Assembly: GCA_902729315.2 (NCBI GenBank)
Contig: LR746267.1
Location: 4,899,386-4,963,385 of the forward strand
DNA: 64,000 nucleotides
From: Spirodela intermedia
Taxonomy: Eukaryota > Streptophyta > Magnoliopsida > Alismatales > Araceae
Reading direction: 5' to 3'
The notes under the pieces are model-generated. The model worked only from the letters and a program-made list of their open reading frames with translations. It was not told where the DNA came from and ran no database searches. The position numbers and the translations under genes are program-made. The stretch's first letter is position 1. The number at the start of each line of letters is the position of its first letter. Shown one piece after another: positions 13,410 through 29,420 of the stretch.

Positions 13410-14187
13410 AATCAAACGCAGAAGAAGAGACCCCCGAGATTCTATCTGTTTCCCTCAGTCGGAAACTCGAGACCCTCTCTCCCTGCCGCATTTCCGCGAT
13501 GAGAACTCTAGGAATGCGGAACCATGGAGAATTTCCTGAAACGGGTCGAGCCGAGAGGTTCCGCAGTCTCAGTGTCGGACTCTTCCTGCCGCGTTTCTTC
13601 GACTGATCGTTCGTTTTCTGTTAGGGAAAAGGAGTATGAACTGAGAGGCGATGATCTGGAGGGCAAGTACAAGAACTGGCAGAAGAAACTGCACCCTGAT
13701 CTTGTCCACACAAAATCTGAGGTTCGAACGAGCATAAACACCTTCGGAGGGGCTCAAGATTTTTCTCTCCATATCATCTTTTTCTGATCTTTCTTCTTCT
13801 TCCCGATCCATCCCAGAGAGAAAGATCTTATGCTGCTGATCAGTCGGCTCGGGTAATCGACGCATTCAAGACTCTCAGCGCACCTCTGTCAAGGGCAATA
13901 TACATGGTACAGCTTCTTCTTGCGCCTTCGATCTTGTGATTCGCCAAGCTTGTTTTCTTTTCTTTTTTCGATGAACTTTAGTAGTGCCTGTGAAATCTTG
14001 AGTGCATTAAGTCTGTCAAATTAACAGAGAATAAAGGGAGAGAAGAGGAAGATGAAACAGTTTCGACGACCAGATGTCATGGTTTTCCGTAACACAGAAA
14101 TCAGCAGATGTGTTGGTGATTCCGTCTATTAATTTCTTCAGCCCCGGGGCAACTAATGTCAGAGCTGGGCCTGTCAAAATAACTATG

Positions 14188-14222
<35 letters not shown>

Positions 14223-14768
14223 GTATGATAAATTGGTAGAGTGGTAGGAAAAAAAAAAATGTGGGTAATTTTCCGCCACAGATGGAAATGAAGCAATGAC
14301 CTCTCTCCATGAGATCCAGATCTACGGACGAGGACGGCTGAAAATCGTATTATTTTTTCTAACTTGGGAAAGTGATGGGATTTTTTATGAGGAATTTGCC
14401 ACGACAGATGGATACGAGTAGAGTGATGGTCCTCAAAATTTATGGATTCCTTTCTACATGAGATCCAAATCCATGAATGAGGATAGTAAAAAGCACTTCG
14501 ACACGACTGAAAGGAATGAATTGACGAGCCACTTACAGAACTCGCCCACCCTTGTTGCCCTTGTTCCTCCATTAGCAAATAGCTTCCTAAGCTCCGGCCT
14601 AATGAGCTTGCCTTCTGGGCATGTTGCAGTTGCAGCTCGAGGGCTTGCATGTGGATGAAGAGGGGACTGTTTCAGACCCAGACTTGCTCGCTGAGGTAGT
14701 CTGGACTCTCTAACCCATCTTTCTTCTTCATGAACACTTGAGGCCAAGATTGTCTATTCTTCACAAAG

Positions 14769-14799
<31 letters not shown>

Positions 14800-15186
14800 G
14801 TTCAACTGACATGAAACATTTACTTCATGGCAGGCTTTATTCATTAAGTCTGTAACTCTGGGCTGCATTATTATTGCGTGTAGGTCATGGAACTCAGGGA
14901 GGCTGTTGAGGAAGCTAAAGACTCACAGACATTAGAACAGATAAAATCCTCGGTGTGTGCACGTGTCGGTTTTATTCGGATTTCTTCGCGGAAATGTGGG
15001 CCACGACGGCTGTTGACCTAGCCATCTTCCTTGTTTCTATTTCTGTAGTGCCAGGAGAAACTGGAGCTTTGGTCCAGGTCATTTGAAGGAGCATGCAAGG
15101 GTCGGAGGTTCAAAGATGCCACGGCTTCGATCCAGAGGATGACCTATTATCAGCGTGCGATTGAAGAGATTGTGAAGAAGCTTTGA
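12929..15186 (+). CDS. HSCB: Mitochondrial iron-sulfur co-chaperone HSCB (Hsc20, J-domain)
   Basis: Six exons: 12929-13332, 13625-13721, 13817-13906, 14630-14695, 14884-14952, 15049-15186, giving about 287 residues. HSCB hands nascent Fe-S clusters from the ISU scaffold to mitochondrial Hsp70. Residues 1-80 are Arg-rich and lack acids early on, as expected of a mitochondrial presequence. A four-cysteine zinc element (C96, C99, C114, C117: CWNC…CAAC) follows. The J-domain begins near 124 and has the Hsp70-stimulating HPD at 158-160 (KKLHPDLVH). The C-terminal three-helix domain runs to the final IEEIVKKL. An in-frame ATG at 12828 would add 34 residues; I prefer 12929 because it gives a clean presequence. 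Intron 1 starts with a long (ATC)n array. The family is well conserved, so identity is secure. Confidence 0.93.
13339..13410 (+). repeat. (ATC)n microsatellite in HSCB intron 1
   Basis: About 24 nearly perfect ATC units begin directly after the splice donor GTGAGT of HSCB intron 1. Frames through it translate as poly-Ile, poly-His or poly-Asp and are artefacts. Confidence 0.95.
14189..14222 (+). repeat. (TAT)n microsatellite in HSCB intron 3
   Basis: About 11 TAT units inside the third HSCB intron. The same intron also carries degenerate A- and T-rich runs. Confidence 0.9.
14776..14799 (+). repeat. Poly-T run in HSCB intron 4
   Basis: A 24-base T homopolymer, about 85 bases before the exon 5 acceptor. 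Length is likely to be unreliable in assemblies. Confidence 0.9.
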
Positions 15187-15887
15187 CTTACGTAGTCCAC
15201 CACGGTCAACCTCCGTAGGATAGGAAGAAATTCATGCAATTTTGGGCCATATTTGTTTATTTATGTATTTATTTATTTATATTGTTGTAAGCAAAAAACT
15301 AGTTTTGGCGACCTCAGAGAACTGATGAAATGGGCTCCATGCAAATGTGTAGATAATATCATACCACTTTGAATTTTTCATTTTTAATACACAATTTATT
15401 TCTTTCTTCGACTACAGTTATCTTATATGAATATTATTTGGTTTTATCATATATTTGTCATGCTCACTTATGTGAAGTGTCGGTGTTGACTGCGTCAATT
15501 ATCCCCATGCCCTCAGACTCCATTTTTTACTGTTTTATGAATTTTAATATTTGAAAATCCCGGTTCTATTTGACTAGCAGCGCCAATTTTATTACTTTTA
15601 CGGTTTTTTTAATTTTTATACTTGCGTCAATTATGTCCTCGAAAGTCTTATTATTTTGACAATTTTTAACTTTTGAAATTTACTGTTATATTTGACTATT
15701 ATTTTCCCAAAAGTTAATCATCTCATAAAATCTCTGTGAGAATAGTTTCCACAGCTCGTAGAGATCATTAATTCGCATTGGTAACGGCTCGGAGAGGGCA
15801 CAGAGAAGATGAAATGGATCTGCCCGTTGACCACGAATAGAAAAGAAATATGCACAGAAAGAGGAAAAATCCTGGTTATCGTAGAAT
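15187..15887. other. Convergent 3' intergenic region, AT-rich
   Basis: 700 bp between the convergent 3' ends of HSCB (+) and the PPR gene (-). It is AT-rich with short open frames. It presumably holds both 3' UTRs and polyadenylation signals, but none can be assigned with confidence. Confidence 0.6.
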
Positions 15888-18800
15888 TCAGGCCAGAAAT
15901 CTCCTCTTCCTAGAAAAAGTCCACTTTTTTTCCAGCAGAGCGCGAGCAAGATCATGCTTGCCTTCTCTGTTGAGCCCGTAGAACACAGTCCGGAAGTTGA
16001 CCGCGCTCGGAGAGATCCCCCTCGCCGCCATCTCCTGGATGAGCTCCATGGCTTCCTCCGACCTGCCGGCCCTGCACAGGCACGCCATGAACGTAGAGTA
16101 CGTCTGGAAATCCGGCGGCGCTCCCGCCGCCGCCATCCGCCGGAAGATGGCCCATGCGGCGGCGACCATGCCGGTGCCGACGTAGCCACGGATCAGCGCG
16201 GAGAAGGTGACGACGGTGGGCTCGCAGCCCTCCTCCTCCATCTTCTCCAACACCGCCATGGCTTTCTCCGGCCGCTTCTCCCTGAAGAAATGGACCATCA
16301 GCGAGGTGTAAACCTGGGCCGTCGCCGGTATACCGGCCCTCTTCATCTCCTCTATCTTCTCCAGTGCCGCCGCTTCCCGGCCGCCTCGCAGGAGCCCGTG
16401 GATGAGGCTCCCGTAGACGAACTCGTCCGCCCTGCAACCCCGATGGGCGACGGCGCTGCCAGTCTCGCCGACGAGCTCGAGAGCCTCTTCCATTCGCCCC
16501 ACACGGCAGAGAGACTTGACGAGCAAGGAGAAGCCCACCTGCGCCCCAAAGCCGCGCGTGATCAGAGCTTCCACGCAGCTCCTCGCCTCAGAAATCTTAC
16601 CGGATTCGCACAGACAGGAGAGGAAGCTCCCAGCGAGCTCCTTGTCCGGCGAGATTCCGGCGGAAAGCATTTCATGGAATGTCTTCTCTGCTTCGGCCAC
16701 TTTCCGGCCCTTCTTCCCGCAGAGGAAGATGATCAGGAACTTGAAGGTGCTGGCATCGGGACGGAAACCTTCAGACTTCATCTCTGCGAATTTCCCCAGA
16801 GCCATCTCCGTCAACCCTGCTCGTCCATACTGGGCGATCATGGTGGTCCAGGTATCGACCATTCTAGGGCAACCCTTCCTCTTCATCTCCTCATGGAGAT
16901 GCCTCATGAAAGAGAAGTCCTTGCCGGCGCCGGCGATCTTGATGGCCAGGTTGTATGCTCTCGCGGTGTGCCTGAAGCCGGCCGACTTCCCGACCCACGA
17001 GAAGAACCGCAGGGCGGCGCCGCCGTGCCCCCGGCAGCGCTGGAGGACCTCCTCCGCGAGTTCCGGCGAGAAAAGGATCCCGCTCTTCCTTAAACCCTCC
17101 GCCATGGAGGCCCAGTCGCTGCAAGGAGATGCTAAAATCCTCTCTACTTCCTTCAGCTCGTCGTCGCTCCACCTTCTTCCTCCCTGGCTCTGGTTCTGGC
17201 TCGGGTCCAAGTCCTCGGCGGCGTCTTCAATGGTGGAGGACAGACCTAAGCGCATCTGTTCAACCATCGACGCCTTCTCCGGCAACCCCTTCTCTCTCAG
17301 AGAGTTGCAGAGCAGGTGGAAGATGTCCCCTCCAGGAGGAGCCAAATCCGAGCGGAGCATCTCGGCCAGGGCCCTGAGAGCCTCCTCTGGTTCGCCGGAC
17401 TTGCAGAGCTCTCTGATGAACACCGAGTAGGCCTTCCTCGTGGGCTTCGTCCCCTTCTCCTTCTTCTTCATCCCCTCGAACAGGCTCCACGCTTCTCCAA
17501 CCCGGCCATTCTGAACATGGCCGGCCGCCATAGCCACGACGGCGACCATGTCCGGTTCTGCACCGTTGGCAACCATCTCGTCGTAGAGCTCGCAGGCCAT
17601 GCCGTGCTCTCCTGCCCTAGACAGATGCTGTATCAGCTCCGTGTAGGTGCGTACCCCCGGCGAGCAGCGGCGGAGGAATTTCATGGCCAACTGGACATCT
17701 CCCAGTCTCAGGTACCCACTGACGATGTGCCCATAAAGTTTGCTGTCTAAAACTCCGTTCTTCTCAGCGCCGGTCACAAGTTCCAGAGCTTCGGAGACTC
17801 TGCCGGCCTTGCATAGCGCCACCGCCAAGATCTCCACTTTCTCTGGATCAAGCCGTTGGGTCTTCGTCCTCATCTCCTCGGCGAGGGCCATGGCGGCTTC
17901 GAGGTTCCCCGAGATGCAGAAGCTCTTCAGCATGAGAGAGGTGGAGGAGGAAGCGGCGTCGGAGGCCTTCGCCATGTCCTCCCCGATCGACCTCGCCGTC
18001 GTCACGTCCCCTGATGCGGCCAGAGCAGTCATGAGCGCCTGGTACAGGTCGCCGCAGACGGGGAACATGCCGCCGCCGGCCATCTCTCTGTAAAATTCCA
18101 CGGCCATCTCGGCCTTTCCGGCATCGCACAGAGCACGGATGATGCTGCCGTAGGCCATCTTGTCTGGTCCAGACCTGCATTTCTTCGTCTGCTCGAAGGC
18201 CCAAAGGGCCCTTCCGACCTTATTCCCTCTCCCGAAATGGTGGACGAGGATGGTCCATGTCTTCACGTCGGTGGGACAGGAATCCTCTTCCATCCAGCGG
18301 AGGAGCTCGTCCACTAGATCGAACTCCCGGGCTTCGCCGGCGATGTATAGCATGGCGTTGTAGGTCGCCGTCGTGTGGCGGAACCCTGGTTGGCGCCTGG
18401 CCCAGGAGAAGAATCTGAGGGCGGCGCCGCCAGCCTTGAAGCATCTCTTCACCACCATCTCCGCCACCTCCGCCGTGAGCTCCACGGCGGCGCTCCCTAG
18501 ACGCTCCTCCATGGCCGCCGCCGCCCCTCCTCCTCCGGAGCGGACGATGGCAGTGATCTTCTGCACCGTCGGGCTGACATCTACTCCTTCCTCCTCGTCT
18601 TCCCCCTCCGACCAGCGCACCTGGAAAAGGCCCGCAGGAGCATTCCGTCGAGCACCTCGCCGGCAAATTTTAATCCCATCGTCGGCGAGCCCACTTTCTT
18701 CTTCCTCTCCCACCTTCTCGGCGCATACCGCAGGATGAGGAGGTTTTCCCCCCTCCGGAGCTATTATGGCGGAGATGTTCTGAAGCAGAGCGTCGGGAGA

Positions 18801-19037
18801 GGAGGCCTTCGACTGCGGCGGCGCTGACTTCCTCCTCAGACTACCGTTGCGGCGGCGATGAGGACGGGATGAGCTGGGTTTTGGAGCAGCAGGAGGAGGA
18901 GCTGGCCGATGGCCCGACGAGAAGCGGCGACTTTCTCCGGCTGAGAACCGGAAGGAAGGGGAGAAGAGCTTCCACCAGAAGCTGCTGCTGCTGCTGGTTC
19001 TGATCGCCGCAGCGGCTTTGCAGGTCCCACCTCTCAT
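15888..19037 (-). CDS. Pentatricopeptide repeat protein, P-class, organelle-targeted
   Basis: A single uninterrupted exon of 1049 codons from the first ATG at 19037; the open frame extends upstream without another ATG. Residues 1-90 are rich in Arg, Ser and Ala, consistent with a mitochondrial transit peptide. Two long arrays of 35-residue PPR motifs follow (for example TWTILVHHFGRGNKVGRA, TYTELIQHLSRAGEHGMA, VYTSLMVHFFREKRPEKA), separated by an acidic spacer around the middle. Each half starts with an 'RFFSWxGxxxGFRHT' block. The C-terminus NFRTVFYGLNREGKHDLAR resembles Arabidopsis At5g06400 (from memory). There are no E, DYW or SMR domains, so it is a P-class protein that probably binds an organellar RNA; the target is unknown. 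It is strongly GC-rich. Its start lies 328 bp from the divergent gene at 19365. Confidence 0.93.
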   Translation of the reverse strand: MRGGTCKAAAAIRTSSSSSFWWKLFSPSFRFSAGESRRFSSGHRPAPPPAAPKPSSSRPHRRRNGSLRRKSAPPQSKASSPDALLQNISAIIAPEGGKPPHPAVCAEKVGEEEESGLADDGIKICRRGARRNAPAGLFQVRWSEGEDEEEGVDVSPTVQKITAIVRSGGGGAAAAMEERLGSAAVELTAEVAEMVVKRCFKAGGAALRFFSWARRQPGFRHTTATYNAMLYIAGEAREFDLVDELLRWMEEDSCPTDVKTWTILVHHFGRGNKVGRALWAFEQTKKCRSGPDKMAYGSIIRALCDAGKAEMAVEFYREMAGGGMFPVCGDLYQALMTALAASGDVTTARSIGEDMAKASDAASSSTSLMLKSFCISGNLEAAMALAEEMRTKTQRLDPEKVEILAVALCKAGRVSEALELVTGAEKNGVLDSKLYGHIVSGYLRLGDVQLAMKFLRRCSPGVRTYTELIQHLSRAGEHGMACELYDEMVANGAEPDMVAVVAMAAGHVQNGRVGEAWSLFEGMKKKEKGTKPTRKAYSVFIRELCKSGEPEEALRALAEMLRSDLAPPGGDIFHLLCNSLREKGLPEKASMVEQMRLGLSSTIEDAAEDLDPSQNQSQGGRRWSDDELKEVERILASPCSDWASMAEGLRKSGILFSPELAEEVLQRCRGHGGAALRFFSWVGKSAGFRHTARAYNLAIKIAGAGKDFSFMRHLHEEMKRKGCPRMVDTWTTMIAQYGRAGLTEMALGKFAEMKSEGFRPDASTFKFLIIFLCGKKGRKVAEAEKTFHEMLSAGISPDKELAGSFLSCLCESGKISEARSCVEALITRGFGAQVGFSLLVKSLCRVGRMEEALELVGETGSAVAHRGCRADEFVYGSLIHGLLRGGREAAALEKIEEMKRAGIPATAQVYTSLMVHFFREKRPEKAMAVLEKMEEEGCEPTVVTFSALIRGYVGTGMVAAAWAIFRRMAAAGAPPDFQTYSTFMACLCRAGRSEEAMELIQEMAARGISPSAVNFRTVFYGLNREGKHDLARALLEKKWTFSRKRRFLA

Positions 19038-19364
19038 CGGCGAACACCACCTCAGCCACCATTGGCCGGAGAAAGCTTCTGCCTTTCGGTACTTCCTCCT
19101 TCTTCCTCCTCCTCCTCCTTCCAGAATGGCAACGCGAGGAGAGCCCAGAATGGCGGCGGCAGCGGCGGCAGCGGCGGCAGCGAGTGAAGCCTCCGATCCC
19201 CCCACGGATTACGTCCGATCTGGACCCGGTTTGACTCGTCATGGCCCATTGTTCCCATTGGTGCGGGTCCCACTTCCTGGGGGCCATTTAAGTTCATCGA
19301 TGGCCGACCTTCCTGTTTCTCGCTTGGAAGAGAAGAAGAGACCGAGAGTTCCGTGGCTTCTGCG
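19038..19364. promoter_or_regulatory. Compact divergent promoter region between PPR and Mal d 1-associated genes
   Basis: The two ATGs are 327 bp apart on opposite strands, so both 5' UTRs and both promoters must fit here. The interval includes a GGCGGCAGC repeat at 19151-19180 and no clear TATA box. The inference of a shared promoter rests only on geometry. Confidence 0.5.
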
Positions 19365-22008
19365 ATGGGTTGGGGCAGGGGATCGTCATCTCCCTCGCCA
19401 TCTGCGGCATCTTCTTATTTGTCGTCTTCGTCTGCGACCGGTGCGGCGGAAGACGGCGCCGGTGAGAGGTGTGCGACGAGGAGAATGGTGACCTCGAGTT
19501 GCAGGACCGAGGAGGTCGATGGGAGGCTCATCCGAAAGTGCGAGAAGACAGAGAAGCTCCTCCGCGAATGCGTCGGCAGGTCGGTGCCCCTGGATCTATC
19601 CTCTGACTCTTCTCTCTCACTCCCTTTGATTCTTTGCGGCATGGATTCGCGACCTCCGCATCCGTTGTGCGGTCGGGAATTTCGTTTCCTTGGTGATGAA
19701 CTATTGGTATGCGATTCTCCTCCCGGATAATCATTCTCGAGTTAAGTTTCTTCATATAGATCGATGTTCTAGAGTGAGTGAAGATTCCTAGTTTCTTGAT
19801 TCCGGTGCCGATGAAGAGAAACCAGAGTTTCTTTCGTCTTCATCATCCCTAGTGCGGGAGGTTCAACCGATGGATCCTACCTACAAATTTCTTTCGAATT
19901 TATTAAATATAGGGGTAATTGTCGACGATCTGTGGTAGCTTAGACCTAGAACTTCGTCTGTTGAGACCAATACAGGTTGTGATATCAGATAAGCGTCAGT
20001 TGTTGCTTTTAGCTTCTCTGTTTGAGAATAAATTGAAAAAAGATGTATGGAAACCAACACCAGGAATTAAGAACAAGGCTTATCTTGTGTGCCATTTGCG
20101 ACTGTCTTTGGTTTAGATACTGAAGAGGGCGAACCATTCAACTGAACATGCTGAACATGTACTTTTTCACAAGTTGAAAGATCACAGCTGACAAAGTTAC
20201 CATCTATTTCTTTATTTCACATATGGTTGCGTGGCCCCGTTGATCTTTTTTTCACTACTTGTCATTTTCTTCACGAAGCCTAAAAATTATTATGATGAGT
20301 GGTGCTTGCCCTTTCATGGACTCGGAATAAATTCATAACCCTAACAGGGGCTGAACTTATTCGAGCCCAATTATAGATGGACCAGTCTTGGTCAAACCGC
20401 CGACCGAGGTCAAAGCTCGGGGTTTTGTCGATGCAACCGGAAGTCGCCCACTGGCATCCTGAATATTGGGTGATCAAGTAACTTGACATTTGTAAAAAGC
20501 AGTCATCGAAAATTTTGTGCACCGTTGGTTAGACATTGTAGGTCCTCCCCCCCCCCCCCCCCAGAAAAAAAATAAAAATAAAAAAGACCTGCTGATCAAA
20601 GTGATGAAAATGTTGATTAATTAGTGCTCAAGCATGATAAAAGCTTTTGCAAGGGTTCAGGATTTAGCTTTTTCAGACCACAAGTCGCGCTCTGATATCC
20701 ATAAATGGTTAATTTCTGTTGGTTTTTTTTAAAAAACTTCTGATCAAAGTGATGAAAATGTTGATCATTTACTGCATAAGCATGATAAAAGCTTCAGCAA
20801 GGGTTCAAAAGGTTTGATTAGACTTAGTTTTTTCAGACCACAAGTCTCGCTCTGATTTCCATAAATGGTGTGCGCATTATGTTGGTCAATGTTGTCTTCT
20901 GTAACATCTCGTCCAAAGGATATCGAGTTCATAAAAAGGTTAAAAGAGTTGGTAGCTATGAACAAGTCCATTAGCTCAGAAAGTGCGGTGATAGAATAAT
21001 TCTGATGCTGATACCAAGCTGCTTCTGGACGGTATATCCGCAGGGCGGGTTTCTACAAGAGGTTTTTTATTCTTGCTGGGCATCAATCTTTCAAGAGACG
21101 GCCGCGTATGTGATGAAGGTTTCAAGTCGTTGATTTTGGGTAGCTTGCAGATCTTCCTTCTTCTGTGTGAGAATAGTTTTGATCCGGGATTGTTTTCTGA
21201 CCGGGATCAGCTGGTTTTCGGCAGAAGTCTTTATTTTTTATATTTTGTTATAATCTGAGATAATCATATGATTCTTCACAATTCGGATGCCCTCTCCACT
21301 TGAAGGAGGGATTGGGATCGTACTGTTTCTTCCAGGCCGCTCATTATTCATTCCAAAAACCATGTGAAAGTTTGTTGACGTCTGGAGCTCTCTCTGGCAA
21401 TCAGAGATGGAGGCAGAGGGAATGGAGGCGCCGGTAGATGCTCTCCAGAAGATGTCTGAGTAGTAACCGGTGGAACGTGGAGAAGATGACAGAAAGGGCT
21501 AGAAGATGACTCGAATTCATCATCTCCGCTTCTGTTCAGCCGGAGCGAATCCTCTTCTTGAGCATTATTCAGAACATGTTCCAGTGAAAGATGATTCCTT
21601 TCACTGGAAGGAAGTTCGTGGTACTCTCTGTCTCCTTTTTGCTGTATTTATTCGCGGGCTATTTGCCTCAGGCCCGCGGAAGTCGTGGAGTCGACCACGG
21701 AGCATACGGAAGACGACGTCACGGACAGGCCCCGGTACGCATTGGGCGGCGGCGGAGGCGTAGGCGGCAGTGGCGAAGGCGTATTTGGGTTCCCGGGGCT
21801 GCGGAGCGACGTGGAGGCGATACAGCAGACCTTGGAGGGCGGTCTCAGCCACTTCCTCCAGATGGCGGAGGAGATGACCGGCGAGTTCTTCGGGGTCCCC
21901 TGGCACCGCCACCGCGACCCGCCGCCGCCGGTGGAGGACCGGGGGGGGTCTCCGCCGGGTCATGCTGTGTACGGAGATGACCTCCCTGGCCAGCTCACAG
22001 ATGTTTAG
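19365..22008 (+). CDS. Mal d 1-associated / Fra a 1-associated-like protein
   Basis: Two exons, 19365-19579 and 21672-22008, separated by a 2.1 kb intron, encode about 183 residues. The start MGW matches the family start. Conserved blocks are RMVTSSCRTEEVDGRLIRKC, KCEKTEKLLRECVGRPAEVV, TEHTEDDVTD and FPGLRSDVEAIQQTLEGGLS, all as in plant proteins annotated Mal d 1-associated protein. That name comes from interaction with the PR-10 protein Mal d 1; the biochemical role is unknown. There is no signal peptide or membrane segment. The phase-2 splice joins CVGR to PAEVV exactly. The serine-rich N-terminus and glycine-rich linker are poorly conserved. Confidence 0.85.
20547..20562 (+). repeat. Poly-C run
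   Basis: A 16-base C homopolymer followed by an A-rich stretch, inside the Mal d 1-associated intron just before the tandem duplication. Confidence 0.85.
20593..20886. repeat. Two-copy tandem duplication inside the Mal d 1-associated intron
   Basis: Copy 1 (about 20593-20721) and copy 2 (about 20741-20886) share TGATCAAAGTGATGAAAATG, GCATGATAAAAGCTT, TTTTTCAGACCACAAGTC and CCATAAATGGT in the same order. Copy 2 has a short insertion. They are adjacent and direct, which suggests an unequal crossover or slippage event, or a TE-derived repeat. Confidence 0.85.
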
Positions 22009-22026
22009 GAGAGAGAAAGTCAAACC

Positions 22027-22062
<36 letters not shown>

Positions 22063-22910
22063 AGGCCGGCCCTGGTCTTCTCCTATACTCATGCACATGG
22101 CCTAGAGAGGAGAGAACAAATGTTTATTGCCCTCTCTCTCTCCCTCTCTTTATACGTCTGTGGGCGTTGACCGGGGGGATAAAGGAGCACGTTTGTTCAA
22201 TGGGAGAAGCTACCTGAACTGAGGGCGGAGCGTCGGCGCAAGGGAAGATAAAGAAAAGAGAGAGATGACGACTACGGGAGGGCAAATGGGCCGGCTTCCT
22301 AGACTGGATGTCGTTGACCATCATGAACAAGAAGACACCCTACTAATCATGCAAGCACTTCAAATAAAATTGCTCCGGTGAGAGAGAGAGAGAAACCTGG
22401 TGGCTCTCTGACCCAATCTAATGAGGAGGTAGATGGAGGGAAGAAGTTGACTTCTTTGATGAGTCCTTGACCAAGTCTAATGAGAGAGAGAGAGAGGGAG
22501 AGATAATCCTGAAGCTGCTTGGTGGGTCCTATAGATAAAGTCTGTGGGGTAGATGTGGAAGAGAGAGAGAGAGAATTCCGGAGTTGCTTGATTGGTTGAT
22601 CCAGTCCAACAGCGAAGCTCGTAAACGCGTGTACTTTCGTTGAATGACGAATATATCCTCATCCCCTTCGTCCCCACGTCCTCTCTCTCCTTGGACCTGC
22701 AAATAACTGCTCGGCCCCCCCTCTTCCCTTCCCACCCTTTTCCCCTCCGGATTCTCTCTCCTTGGATCGCGTTCGTTCTCTCTCTCGGTCGCTGGACGAT
22801 TACGCAGCGGAAATCTTGGCTTCCTGTTCAGGGGATCGATCGATTGATGCGGCTCTGGTCCTAGTGTTCGCCGCTGGTGTGTGCTTCTGCCCGGTGATCG
22901 GGAGGAGCAG
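22009..22910. promoter_or_regulatory. Intergenic/promoter region of the CDPK gene with CT/GA arrays
   Basis: 900 bp holding (CT)n at 22029-22060, several GA tracts (22382-22395, 22484-22497, 22560-22576) and a pyrimidine-rich 5' leader (22680-22800) before the CDPK ATG. No separate gene is supported. GA/CT tracts in plant promoters can be BPC-factor binding sites; that role here is inference. Confidence 0.5.
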
Positions 22911-28139
<5,229 letters not shown>

Positions 28140-28859
28140 CTCTTATTTCTCTTCGTGAATATCACAGATTTCCTTAGCTTTTGGAAGAGATCAATGGCCT
28201 GGTCGACTTTCTACTGTTCATTTATTGAGTTTGTGTAGATCCTCACTGGACATTACAGAGAAAAGGTATAGTAAAATGCCCTAATCGTCTTATACCGTGA
28301 AGGATGAACACAGAACTCCCCATTTTGTTACTTCCTCTGATCGTGTGCATCTTCATCCGCCGACTCCTTGGTGCTGTTAGAGTTCCTAGTATAGAACGAT
28401 GACAGACTCAAATGTTCATGCACATAGGTTTTAAGCGTATGGCTGTGTAAGATATCATCATAATAATGAGTGAAAGAGTCAGTTTAAGAGCTACAGACGC
28501 ACAATCTTACTGAACTGTTTTTAAAATCTGCAGATTTGGAAGCCATTTTAGTTGCTGCTAAAATGCATGTGTATTTTTCTTCCAACACTTGGCCCATATT
28601 TCTCCTGTTCTGGTTATGTTAATAGAAGGGATGGCAGTGGATGGTGAAGATATAATTTTGACAGTGCTCAAGTTGTGGGTACTATACCATACTAATATCT
28701 TTGCTATGTTAGCATAAGCTTCTACTTTGATGTTGCATGGTTACGTGTCTCAATTTTTTTTTCATTTCAGTAAGCAAACTTACTATTATTACGAACGGTG
28801 ATACGACCCCGGTGCTTCTGCCGGAGTAGAGTTTAAGACAGAACAAGAAGAAGAGAGAT
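28140..28859. other. 3' region of CDPK, no gene recognised
   Basis: AT-rich sequence downstream of the CDPK stop, presumably its 3' UTR and flank. No coding evidence. Confidence 0.5.
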
Positions 28860-29420
28860 GAGAAATAGGACTGGGATCCCGCTCTCCTTCGTTTGCTGGC
28901 ATACGTAGGGAACCCTCACACTTGTTGGAGTCCCACCTTCCTCTTGAGGGTGCAGCAGCCCTGTAGGAGAAAGAGAATCATACTTAGTTTGCTGTCATAC
29001 CTCGCAGCTTCACATGTAAGCCTTTTGCCGCAGCTTCAGTCTATCCCAAAACATGTCCTCCTGGCGCCCATCATGGTATTCCTTAAGCAATTACAGAATA
29101 AATGGAGAATTCGAAGGTATCACCAGACAGCCTTTATCACTAGTTGACCTTGGTGAAGACCTTGGGCCAATCGGGCTACCATTGCTTGATGTCTTCTTGT
29201 ATTCGTTGCAATTTCAGATCCTCCTGTGCTTCTTGGACTATGTTTTGTATGGTGAGGACTGTTGAGTATTGGAAGATGCGGGTAGGTGGGACAGGGCATC
29301 GGCTCAACAAGGGTAGAAGTTTTGCTAACCATATTTGCTACTCTGGCTGCACTTGCTACTGAGTCAAGCGAAATTTCAAGTTGAGCTGGTCAGTATAGAT
29401 TAAAAAAAATAATGGGCCAA
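28860..29420 (-). mobile_element. Ty3/gypsy integrase-region relic
   Basis: On the minus strand, fragments in shifting frames match the H2C2 zinc-finger zone that precedes gypsy integrase. Visible pieces are VQEAQEDLKLQRIQEDIK near 29200-29250, then MFWDRLKLRQKAYM, and after a stop SCEV…QQTKYDSLSPTGLLHP (about 28940-29060). These correspond to the family's 'W..M..DV..YV..C..CQ..K…P.GLL.PL'. Stops and frame changes show it is dead. No LTRs or other pol domains were found around it. Confidence 0.6.

Noticed and set aside
12931-13539. Long open frames through HSCB exon 1 and the ATC array (poly-Ile, poly-His, poly-Asp)
   Set aside because: They are off-frame readings of the HSCB coding exon plus a microsatellite; the real frame has the zinc motif and continues into the J-domain.
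15954-17093. 379-codon plus-strand open frame opposite the PPR gene, and several others over 15.9-19.0 kb
   Set aside because: Shadow frames of a GC-rich gene; no domains, while the minus-strand frame has clear PPR repeats.
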